Source: Prorocentrum cordatum
Lineage: Eukaryota; Sar; Dinophyceae; Prorocentrales; Prorocentraceae
Length of the DNA: 64,000 nucleotides
Assembly (NCBI GenBank): GCA_963575745.1
Contig: CAUYUJ010003688.1
Coordinates: 1 to 64,000 of the forward strand
Direction: 5' to 3'
The notes beneath the pieces are model-generated. The model made no database searches. It was given only the letters and a program-made list of their open reading frames with translations, and was not told where the DNA came from. Position numbers and translations under genes: made by a program. Below are positions 55,411 through 64,000 of this stretch, piece by piece (positions within the stretch are counted from its first letter, which is position 1; the number at the start of each line of letters is the position of its first letter).

Positions 55411-55869
55411 TCTGCTACAGCGAAAGGGGGCATCAACAACGATTATCCTTCAGAAATGTGAGCTTAAAAATGGGAACGACGGCGGCAGCGACGACAAACA
55501 ACAGCAACAACAGCAAACAAACAGAATCCGGGCCATGGGATCCCACTTCACCCCCGCACCCTGGGATGGCGTAAGACCGTTCGGCCCCCTCACTTTGATC
55601 TCATGTCCTCCTCGGCCAGTGCTGGAATAACCTGAGGTGGCCAATGCTTTCTCACTTTGGAGGACCTCTGAACAAATACCATCTTCAAGTTGCCTGTAAG
55701 AGGGCCTCAAGAAATTTCAAGACGGCTGAAAAGAGCTCCGGAAGGCTCTAAAGAGTCCTTGCAACGACCCCCCTCATGGCCCAAGATCGCACAAGAGTGA
55801 CCAAGAACGTTCAGAAGGGCCTTCAAGACGGCTGAGGAAGCTATCAAGACAGCCTCAAGGCGGCCAAGA

Positions 55870-56100
55870 GGTTGGCGGGATTCCGATGCCGATCCAGTTC
55901 ATCAGAATCGATCCGATTCTCTCCGATCCAGTTTTTTTTTCGCGGATCCGATTTTGACTTTTCGATCTGACTGCACCCGGCGCGAGGCGGAGGCCGATCG
56001 CAAGGCGGATGCCGAGCGCAAGGCAGAGGCCGACCGTCGGGTGGAGGCCGAGCGCTTGTCGGAGGCCATTCGCGAGGCAGGCCTGGGTCCTTGAAGCCTG
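55870..56100 (+). repeat. Family R copy 5
   Basis: CGATCCGATTCTCTCCGATC at 55910, then GCGAGGCGGAGGCCGATCGC with the 18-bp helix code to 56085. The 5' flank is closest to copy 4. Confidence 0.75.
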
Positions 56101-56209
56101 GGAGTGCCAGACTGAGTGCTGTACAAGAAAACACGGGGCAACATGGCAACGAGCTGGGGCATCGTTAGTGCTTGATTTCTCTCGCTTCGCGGGGTGCACG
56201 TCCGGAGCG

Positions 56210-56965
56210 CGCACAGTCCAGTCGTTGCGGGGTCTCTTGGGAGCTTCTTTGTGGCCTCTTGGAGGTGTCTTGGGGGCTTCTTGGGGCCTCTTCTGCACTG
56301 GGCTTCTTTGGGGCCTGTTGGGGGCGTCTTGGGCCGTCTTGGGGCGCTCTTGCGGCGTGTGGCCCATTCGGAGGCCGGTCTCTCGAGGCCGGTCTGGGGC
56401 CTCTCGCGGCCGTAATCGCCGCTGCATCGTTATTGCTTGATTTCTTGGACTTACGCCACACTGCCGACCCCTTGGGGAACTGGCGGTTGTTTGCGTGCTG
56501 CTCCTGAGGTCCTCTTGTGCTCTCTTTGGAAGCTTCTTGGAGCTTTTGTTGGGGCTTCACGTGGGCCTTTTCAGGGCCTCTTGGGCTGACATTTTCAGTA
56601 TTCACCGCACGCATGGGGAAACGGGCGAGAGCCTACGTTTCCAGAGGGCGGGCATCTGTCAACACACCAGAAAAGTTATGATCGAATGGCTTTCGGCACA
56701 TCCCGCCACCGTGCCTGGGTGGCGGGTCTGAGGCCAATCGGATGGCTGGTAGGGGTTTCGTGGGAGGCGTCTCGGGGGGAGGCAGTTTTTGAACCTCTTG
56801 GGGACTTCCTGGGGGCCTCTTGGGGGCTTTTTGCTGCCATCTTGGGGCTCCCTGGGGGCCTGTTGGTGGCTTCTTGGGGTAAACCGGAGGCGTCTTGGGG
56901 TGGAAAACTCGAAATGTCCGTTCGGGTTCCCCCCTTGGGCCCCCTCTTGGAGCTGTCCTGAGGCC
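56210..56965. repeat. CTTGGGGCC-type degenerate array
   Basis: Two blocks, 56220-56400 and 56740-56960, of CTTGGGGGCCTCTTGG-like units around ordinary sequence. Confidence 0.7.
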
Positions 56966-56999
56966 CTGCTGGGCCGTCTTAGGGGCTTCTTGGGCGTGT

Positions 57000-57340
57000 G
57001 CAAGTGGTTCGTAGTGTACGCAGTCATTGCTGTGTACACAGCCACTCTGGTGTGCGCAGGCATTCTGGTGTGCACAGCCGCTGTGGTTTAAGCGCGCACT
57101 ATGATGTACTGGTATTGCCTTGTGCACAAATATGGTCGTGCACACAGGCCCTGTGGTGTACACAGGCGTTGTGTTGTACACCGACGCTGTGGTGTAAACA
57201 AGCACTGTGTTGCACAGATTCACTGGTGTACAGAGGCAATGTTGTTCACACTCGCCCACTTGGTGCACGCAAGCACTGCGGTGTTCACAGGCGCTGTGGT
57301 GCGCGCAGGTACCGAGGCGTACATTGTGGTGTGCTCTGGA
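57000..57340 (+). repeat. Degenerate GTGTACACAGGC(A/G)CTGTG repeats
   Basis: About twelve units of 22-30 bases with TGGTGT(A/G)CACAG(G/C)C cores. Frames are Cys/His/Val-rich by composition. 57340-58100 beyond holds no recognised gene. Confidence 0.75.
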
Positions 57341-58108
57341 GGTTCCTCCGCGGGCATTCTGTTGCGCGCACAGACGCTACTTCCGCTGATCGTGGCTGCT
57401 TACGCCCCTACGCTGTGCTTAAACGGCTATCCATGACAGGTCTCTACCTAGATGCTAATCCTAGCTGTTCTAGGCTATTCTTAGGCATTCCCAGACGATG
57501 CCAGCGCGAAACGTTACGTTGCTGGGTGGGTGGGGTGGCTGTAACCGCCATTATCGTGGGGAATAACAGAACAAGCTCCTGGCACAGAAGTGCGACCCCT
57601 GAGTGAAAACACTATTCTGGAATGTCACTTGCGTCGATTTGCATCGGCCTATTGGGGGTGTCTTGTTGAGATCTATTTGGCGAGCAGGACGTCGACGGGC
57701 GGTGGGGGGCGCTCGCAATCTAATGCCTGCGTCGCTGTTTTCCCCGTGCAGGTGGCGCCGCTTGCAACCGCATGTTTGCGTGGTAAGTGTTGCGGATGCG
57801 CGCGATGACCAACGTGCGTCTTGGGCTTTGCGCGGTTTGTTTTGCAAGCGCAGTTCGCAATGATGATCAAAGACATCGGTTTGCAGTCATGTGTACTTCA
57901 GCTGTGACTGTGCGACTTCTTTGTATCTCCGATGCGACATGCGGGCGCTTGAGCGGAATAGGCGCGTGCCAGCAAGCGCACGGTGCACCAGTGGCAGGTG
58001 TCCAGACTAGTGCCTCACTTGTTGAGTCCCAAAGACAATCGTGACGACGGTGTGACTTCCGACACATCCGTTGTGCTTATAGTCAGCGAAACGTTCAGGA
58101 GACATATC

Positions 58109-58175
58109 AAAGACGCCTGCGGCGAACCATCGCCGCTCCCTGCCTGTTGGAAAAGGCTTGTGGGCTGCGCAAACA
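58109..58175 (+). repeat. Dispersed repeat D, copy 3 (partial)
   Basis: AAAGACGCCTGCGGCGAACC and TTGGAAAAGGCTTGTGG match copies 1 and 2. It lies just upstream of gene 3. Confidence 0.6.
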
Positions 58176-58290
58176 TCGGGACTGTCATCGAACAGAAGGC
58201 TAGCCCTAGCCGCCCTTGTTCTTGTCCTCCTCCTCCTGGTATTCAGTGCTTTTCGACTTCGATTTCGACTCTGACGCAACGTGTTGTTTC

Positions 58291-59133
58291 ATGTTCTGCG
58301 CCACGGGGCGGGCGGGAATCCGATTCGGATCCGATGCGGTGCGATCCGACCCAGCTATCAGCTATCTCCGATCTCTTTTCCTCGCCGATGCGAATGCCCC
58401 TTTTCGATCGCACTGGGCGTGGCGCAAGGCGGAGGCCGAGCGCAAGGCGGAGGACAAGCGCAAGGCGGAGGCCGAGCGCAAGGCGGAGGCCGAGCGCCAG
58501 GCGGAGGCCGAGCGCAAGGCGGAGGCCGAGCGCGAGGTCCAGGAGAAGATCGAGCAGACGAAGCAGGACTCCAAGACGAACGCGGCCGGGCCGCCAGTTG
58601 CTCGAGACGCACGTGCCGTTGGCGACCCGCACCTGCAGAACATCCATGGTGAGCGGTTCGACCTGCTGAGGCCTGGTAATCACGTGTTGCTTCACATTCC
58701 GCGGAGAGAGCGTGTCGAGAAGGTGTTGCTCCGTGTGGAGGCCGAGGTGCGTCGCTTGGGCGGGCAGTGCGCGGACATGTATTTCCACGAGCTGAACATC
58801 ACGGGGGCGTGGGTCCCGCACGGTCGCACAGGTGGTCTTCGTTTCCAGGCGGGTGGCGTGCGCGAGAGGCATCCGCAGTGGCTGAGCTTTGGGAGGGTAC
58901 AAGTGAAAGTTGCCCATGGGAGCACTCTGCAGGGCGCCCCCTATTTGAACTTTTACGTCAAGCACCTTGGGCATACTGGGTTCACAGTCGGAGGGTTGCT
59001 AGGCGAGGACGATCACACCGAGGCAGCAATGCCCTCGGAGGCATGTGCTCACCGCCTTTCACTTCTTCAGGTTGCTGCCCCGAGTGAATACAGTGTAACT
59101 GTCTTCCCAGTTGCAGAGGCGAGCTTTGAGTGA
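58291..59133 (+). CDS. KAEAE-helix plus GDPH (vWD-like) domain protein; carries family R copy 6
   Basis: 280 codons from the first in-frame ATG after the stop at 58207. Residues 1-44 derive from the GATTCCGAT-type 5' part of family R. Residues 45-90 are seven RKAEAE-like hexapeptides (18-bp repeat) then EVQEKIEQTKQDSK. After the linker NAAGPP comes AVGDPHLQNIHGERFDLL at 109-126: GDPH-x6-GxxFD fits the start of a von Willebrand D-like domain. The rest (CADMYFHELNITGAW, LNFYVKHLGH, GGLLGEDDHTEA) is compact with sparse Cys, so not a canonical Cys-rich vWD. I recall this arrangement as common among dinoflagellate predicted proteins, but no function is known. No signal peptide is visible; upstream exons or 5' truncation are likely. 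The start is uncertain, the C-terminal end is secure. Confidence 0.75.
   Translation: MFCATGRAGIRFGSDAVRSDPAISYLRSLFLADANAPFRSHWAWRKAEAERKAEDKRKAEAERKAEAERQAEAERKAEAEREVQEKIEQTKQDSKTNAAGPPVARDARAVGDPHLQNIHGERFDLLRPGNHVLLHIPRRERVEKVLLRVEAEVRRLGGQCADMYFHELNITGAWVPHGRTGGLRFQAGGVRERHPQWLSFGRVQVKVAHGSTLQGAPYLNFYVKHLGHTGFTVGGLLGEDDHTEAAMPSEACAHRLSLLQVAAPSEYSVTVFPVAEASFE
58310..58540 (+). repeat. Family R copy 6 (exonised within gene 3)
   Basis: GGGCGGGCGGGAATCCGATT, CTGGGCGTGGCGCAAGGCGG and seven 18-bp units, all in frame with the downstream domain. Confidence 0.75.
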
Positions 59134-59700
59134 ATTCACGCGCATGCATGTAGTTCGCATTCTGGTTTCATGGAACAGGCTAGTGGAAGTTCAGCGGAAG
59201 CTCAAGGCATGCTGACAGGAATATGTATATATATATAGAGAGAGAGAGAGTTGTTGCAAGAAAGATGTTGTTAAGGTATGGTTGCTACTGGAGGGGCTCT
59301 AAGATAACCCAACCACATGACGCAAGGAATACGCGTGGTTCGGAGCAATACGCGAAGTGAGGCGAACGATACATGCAGAGAAACGTTGTCACCAAGCCGT
59401 GAGAGCGGTCACACACATACACACACACACACACACACACGCGCGCGCGCACCTAAGCACACGCACACAAACAATGCAATCTCATGTTAGCCAGCGTGGA
59501 CCCCAAATGGAGCGTTTCTAGCAATCTATGTGGTCAGCTGGTGTCAGTTGTGCAGAACTGGCTGGTCGCTCTGCGCGCGAGCGTGCGCGCGTCAGCGTGG
59601 CCGTAGAGATGCGCTAGCGGCTGCATGGGCTTTACAAAACAAGATGCGGCTGGGAAGGTGGGATGGTTGCGCGAGCAGTGGAGTTGACAGTTCATTGGTG
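59134..59700. other. 3' flank of gene 3 with dinucleotide repeats
   Basis: (TA)n/(GA)n at 59224-59252; (CA)n then (GC)n at 59411-59452. No recognised gene. Confidence 0.7.
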
Positions 59701-59930
59701 ACAACGTTCATTGCACCGCACATCTCATGCTACCCAGCTTGCACCACACCGCATGCGCCGCACATCTGATGTATGCGCGGTCTAGGCTTCTACTGTACAG
59801 CGCGCACCACACAGCTCACACCACATAGCTTACACCACATAGCTCGCACCACACGGCTTGCATCACAGCACTTGCACCCCATCGATTGCACCGCACCGCT
59901 TACGTCACGTAGCTCGCACAATCTGCAGAG
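59700..59930 (+). repeat. CACCACACAGCTTG-type degenerate repeats
   Basis: Fourteen or so units of about 14-16 bases, e.g. CACCACATAGCTTA and CACCACACGGCTTG. 59930-60740 after it holds open frames on both strands but no recognisable domain. Confidence 0.75.
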
Positions 59931-60743
59931 CCACAGTGCGAGAACTCTTGCCGTGCGGGGCCCACGCTGGCGGACGTGCCTGAAGGAACAAGAACACAAA
60001 GCCAGGGCTGGAGCGTCTTCGCACTGCGGGTGCCCTTCCTACTGTGCGCGCTCTGCACGTGCTTCGCGCTGCAAGGTGCCTGCTTTCCGCATTCTGTGTT
60101 CGACGCCCCAGAGTGTGATTCAGAGCGCGCCGTTGACCAGCTTAGCCTTGATTGTTTCCTGGGGCCCCTTGCTCTGGCTCGTCCCTGACGATGTCGTTCT
60201 GCAGCGCCACCCGATCATGCCCTTCCCAGGGCGGATCGTCCCAGAGGCCAGAGGGACTGGAGAGGCGGCGTCGTGGGTGCAGGGGAGACCGCCTTCAGTC
60301 CCAGAGGAGTTGTGGAGGCTGGCTGGCGCGCGTCGGCCACGATGTTGCATCTGCTTCCGGACCAGGGGCAGCCGATCGCCACTTCTCGCCTCATAGGCTC
60401 CGACGCTCTGGCAAGAAGCGTGTCGGCCATGGCGGGCGAGGGCGCACGAGGAGCGCCCGGGGCCGCCGCTTGCCGGTCCATGCGGTGGCAATCTCTGCTC
60501 GAGCCATTTGGGCTCCAGGCGCCGCAGATCCGAGCTTGGGAGGACTCTTTCTGGTTTCAGGCCCGACCTCGCTCGTCGCACATCGGGGGCGGGACAGGTC
60601 CAGGTCCGCAGCACCGCGGCCCGGATTCCTCGGCCGCGGCTCCACGGATGCAGGGCGGCGCGGCGCGGAGGCCCCGCGCACGGCCCACCCAGGGTAGGGC
60701 GTGTCCATGGGATCGAGGTTCGCCAACGAAGACCGTGAGCACG

Positions 60744-60870
60744 GGGGTATACCACCACCACCACCACCACCTCACCTCCCTCATCCCCTCCCTCTCCCAG
60801 GAAAGAGGGAAGGGAAGGGAGGTGGAGGAGGGAGGGGGAATGATGGAGGTGGTGGTGGTGTATATTCCCA
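60744..60870. repeat. Foldback: CCACC/GGTGG hairpin
   Basis: GGGGGTATACCACCACCACC at the left pairs with GGTGGTGGTGTATATTCCC at the right. CACCTCCCTCATCCCCTCC pairs with GGAGGGAGGGGGAATGATGG in outline. Confidence 0.75.
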
Positions 60871-61470
60871 GACATCCGACGTCTCGATTTTTTCGAGACG
60901 CGGGCCCCCGACCTCCCGAGCACTTCCCTGGGACCGGTTTTTCATCCCGAGTCGTTTTCGACGGTCCCGAGGCCTGGCGAGGGCCCCGAGAGGCCAAAAG
61001 CTATGAAAAACCTCGGTCCCGATTTTTTCGAGACGCCCGATGCCTGGGTTGTTGGGGCCGGCAGTGGGGGCATGGATCTGGATGTGCTCGCCGCCTGCCC
61101 CACGATGGCGCCCCCGCTCGTGGTGAGGGCGCCGCCCGCCACCCTCCGCATCTGGCTCTGGGCCCTGCAGAGGGCCCCGCGCGAGGCGGGGCTTCCCGCC
61201 GAGGTCCTCAGGAACCGGGGGGGGGGGGGCCAGCCGTCGCCTGCTCTTGGATCGAGCCTCCAGCGCGAAGGAGGAGAGGCTGCGGTGCCACAGATCCAAC
61301 GCACTGGGAAAAGTCAAGCCGCAGGTTTTTCGCAATTTTCCGCCTCAAGGGGCCCTCGCCGGGCCCCGGGACCGTCAAAAAACGACCCAGGATGAAAAAC
61401 CGGTCCTGGGGAATGGGTCGAGACCTCCGGGGACCCCGCATTGAAAAAATCACGACGTCGGATCTCTGGG
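60867..61470. repeat. Family B inverted pair
   Basis: 60867-61018 and 61317-61470 are inverted copies at about 75-80 percent: CCCAGACATCCGACGTC against GACGTCGGATCTCTGGG, and GGTTTTTCATCCCGAGTCGT against CGACCCAGGATGAAAAACC. A single copy lies at 17785-17935. The ~300-bp loop has no gene recognised. Confidence 0.8.
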
Positions 61471-61653
61471 ACGGGGGCGTTCGTGAAGGAGTGGGCCCAG
61501 GAGCCTTCAGACCCAGAACCATCCCTTGTCGGATCGGGGCGGCGGTGATACCTCTGGCCAGCCCACGGTGGGTGTTCCCCCGGCTTGAACCCAGGTCCTG
61601 GATTCCTGATGCAAGGGTTTCTTGTCCAATGCCCTCACCGTGCGCGTTTCGCC
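61468..61653. mobile_element. Short TIR element family A, copy 3
   Basis: Left end GGGACGGGGGCGTTCGTGAAG, right end TCCAATGCCCTCACCGTGC, with CAGACCCAGAACC and CCTGGATTCCTGATGCAAGG inside. It abuts the right arm of family B. Confidence 0.6.
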
Positions 61654-62123
61654 CCCTGCAGTGGGGACGCGCATCAAGAAACCAGATGCTGTTCCTCAGG
61701 GTGCCCCGGGTTTCTTCGCTACGCGCGCTGCGCGGTGACCTCCCGCGTCCGTTGAAGAAGCTGCTGCGTTCAGGGTGCTCTGGGTACCCTCGTGTGCACC
61801 TCGCGCGCGGGTTTTCAGGGCGGTGTTGCTTGCGAGGGTCTCTTGCGGCCGCGTCCGCACGGCAGGGGCCCTTCGGGCCGAGTTGCCTACGGTGCGGCGT
61901 CGAACGAGCGCATCGACGATGCGACCAGAGGCCGAGCGGAGAGATGCAGTGCACAGTGCCACAGGCCTAGAGGTTGACACCAACACCAATATCGGTGGTG
62001 TGCCTCCACCGAGGGAAGAAGACCCCGATCTCGGTGGTGGTGGCAATCTTCTGGCTCCCAAGGTGACCGAAACATTACCACCAACACCGAAACCTAGGAT
62101 CATCTCCCCCCTGTGGAGGCACC
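61654..62123. other. No recognised gene
   Basis: Ordinary sequence; 61965-62085 has GGTGGTG/CACCAACACC words with local inverted pairing around GATCTCGGTGGTGG. Confidence 0.5.
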
Positions 62124-62836
62124 CCTGACTCCAGATCCGCCTTACTTTGTTTTTTTGTTTTTTTTTAACTTAAGATTCCGTCGGAAATCCACCTATAAGA
62201 GGCCGAACAAGTAGGGCGGAAATTTCTGCACCCAACATAAAATACGGCGAAAATCCTCAGAAGTAGGGCGGAAACAACAACAGAAACGTAGGGCGGAAAT
62301 TGGCATCAGCGGAGCTTGAAAAGTAAGGCGGAAATTCCAAGCCTTGCTTACGAATTTCCCAAAAATAAGGCGGATCCGGAGTCAGGCAACCCCCTGTGTT
62401 GGTGTTGGTGCCCATTTCCAGGCGTCCAGCAGTGGGGCTTCAATGACCCCCCGCCCGCCCCCCCTGGACCGGAGGCGCGCGGCAGCGGCGAGGCGGAGCC
62501 CCACCCCACCTCGGCCCGAGGCTGGGCCCGGCATCTGTATGCGGCAGGTTTGCATCCTGCTGGCGTGGGGCGATCCCACCCTGACTCCGGATCCGCCCTA
62601 CTTTGGGGAAATTCGTAAGCAAGGCTTGGAATTTCCGCCTTACTTTTCAAGCTCCGCTGATGCCAATTTCCGCCCTACTTTTCTGTTGTTGTTTCCGCCC
62701 TACTTCTGTGGATGTTCGCCCTATTTTATGTTGGGTGCAGAAATTTCCGCCCTACTTTTTCGGCCTCTTATACGTGGATTTCCGACGCAATTCTAAGTTG
62801 GGAAACAAGCCAACGTAGGGCGGATTTGGAGTCAGG
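62124..62836. mobile_element. 713-bp foldback element
   Basis: Left arm 62124-62386 and right arm 62580-62836 are inverted copies of ~260 bp around a 193-bp G+C-rich loop. Each arm is itself bounded by CCTGACTCC(A/G)(A/G)ATCCGCC in opposite orientations, so that end sequence occurs four times. Within the arms, GTAGGGCGGAAAT recurs every 30-50 bases. No transposase. It could be one foldback transposon or two oppositely inserted copies of one ~260-bp element. Confidence 0.9.
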
Positions 62837-63344
62837 GCAGCGCTGGCGTTCGCGGTGGAACGCCGCCAGTGGCCCAGCGTTCGAAGGCTCCTGAGGGGGG
62901 CGGGATCCCCAGGTGGGTCAGGGAGCATCCCCAGCTGGATCCTCACATGTCCTGCCCACGCAGGCCGTTTTGCGCGACTTGTATCTGACCCCACCTCTGG
63001 CACTCACCCACCTTTTACGCCCCCCCGAAGACATGGCCGACATGGAACAACCCGGCGCGACCAGAAAGCCGTTGTGGTTCAAGGTTGAACGATCCAGCGC
63101 GGTGCCAGAAACCATCGCGCACGTTGCACGACACGAGCTTGCCGTACTTCATTTGTTTTTACAATGATACCGGAGAAAAAATCCAATCATAACCCTTTTA
63201 GGCTATGGGGCTATATCGGAGGTGAGGGGGTGAGATCGAAGTGGAACGGAGAGCCCCCCTACCGGGAAATCGATTTCGGTTTCGTGTTCGTGCGTGACGT
63301 GCGGGCGAGGCGAAGCTGCGTGGGCGGGCGAGAGAAAGTCTCCT
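62837..63344. other. No recognised gene
   Basis: Ordinary sequence; the frame 62855-63088 (+) has no domain. Confidence 0.5.
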
Positions 63345-63620
63345 GTGGCTGAGGCGCGGCCGGACCAAATGTCTCCCTTCCGGGCGGCCGGTGGCCCGCG
63401 GTGTCCCGCCGGTGTCCCGCTGGTGTCCCGTGTGGCTGAGGCGCGGCCGGACCAAATGTCTCCCTTCCGGGCGGCCGGTGGCCCGCGGTGTCCCGCCGGT
63501 GTCCCGCTGGTGTCCCGTGTGGCTGAGGCGCGGCCGGATCAAATGTCTCCCTTCCGGGCGGCCGGTGGCCCGCGGTGTCCCGCCGGTGTCCCGCCGGTGT
63601 CCCGCCGGTGTCCCGTCGTG
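63345..63620 (+). repeat. 87-bp tandem repeat, three copies
   Basis: GTGGCTGAGGCGCGGCCGGA at 63345, 63432 and 63519. Units are nearly identical and each ends in 12-bp GGTGTCCCGC(C/T) sub-repeats. Confidence 0.95.
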
Positions 63621-63624
63621 TCCC

Positions 63625-64000
<376 letters not shown>

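Noticed and set aside
60273-61970. 565-codon + strand frame
   Set aside because: It crosses a His-coding microsatellite, a hairpin, the family B inverted pair and a family A element without change of character. No domain or ATG context. The first ~150 codons look slightly coding-like but could not be assigned.

Overview
The window reads as nuclear DNA of a dinoflagellate (alveolate protist). Three things point there: relict spliced-leader sequences ending in GGCTCAAG just upstream of two intronless reading frames, very low gene density (three convincing protein-coding genes in 64 kb, all on the + strand), and a background made almost entirely of microsatellites, minisatellites and small foldback elements in G+C-rich DNA. 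No rRNA, tRNA, CRISPR, bacterial operon or virus was recognised. Genus cannot be fixed from sequence alone; Prorocentrum-, Polarella- or Symbiodiniaceae-like genomes would fit.

Genes. (1) 6483-7952 encodes a 489-residue secretory, probably GPI-anchored glycoprotein with a coiled coil; its 5' flank carries two tandem relict spliced leaders. (2) 18497-19306 encodes a 269-residue cysteine-rich protein with one relict leader at the same distance (about 85 nt) before the ATG. (3) 58291-59133 encodes a Lys/Glu/Ala-rich helix fused to a GDPH (von Willebrand D-like) domain. Weak candidates are a terminal exon at 8698-8811, a zinc-finger fragment near 36.15 kb and a reverse-transcriptase-like fragment near 23.05 kb.

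Layout. 0-6 kb: CTA/GAT/CTG/GGA microsatellites, a ~105-bp minisatellite and an inverted pair. 6-9 kb: gene 1. 9-18 kb: TAGCA pentamers, foldback families, and a 708-bp tandem duplication between identical 140-bp direct repeats. 18-27 kb: gene 2 and three copies of dispersed family R. 27-40 kb: small inverted-repeat elements, CCAAGATGGC-type arrays, two more family members (R and T) and a decayed zinc-finger region. 40.3-47.6 kb: higher-order satellite built from a 16-bp and a 24-bp repeat. 44.9-55.4 kb: broken inverted duplication made of an ~800-bp family (T) and 21-bp arrays. 55-64 kb: R copy 5, gene 3, several foldback elements (one 713 bp) and terminal minisatellites.

How the parts connect. 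Genes 2 and 3 and the decayed copy at 19.5 kb share a linker (KQ-rich, then D-x-K-x3-A-x-PP). Family R copies carry the same helix-coding 18-bp repeat that forms the N-terminal half of gene 3. This suggests a gene family repeatedly copied, broken and recombined here, partly through mRNA intermediates. Repeat boundaries were judged by eye and should be read as approximate to a few bases.
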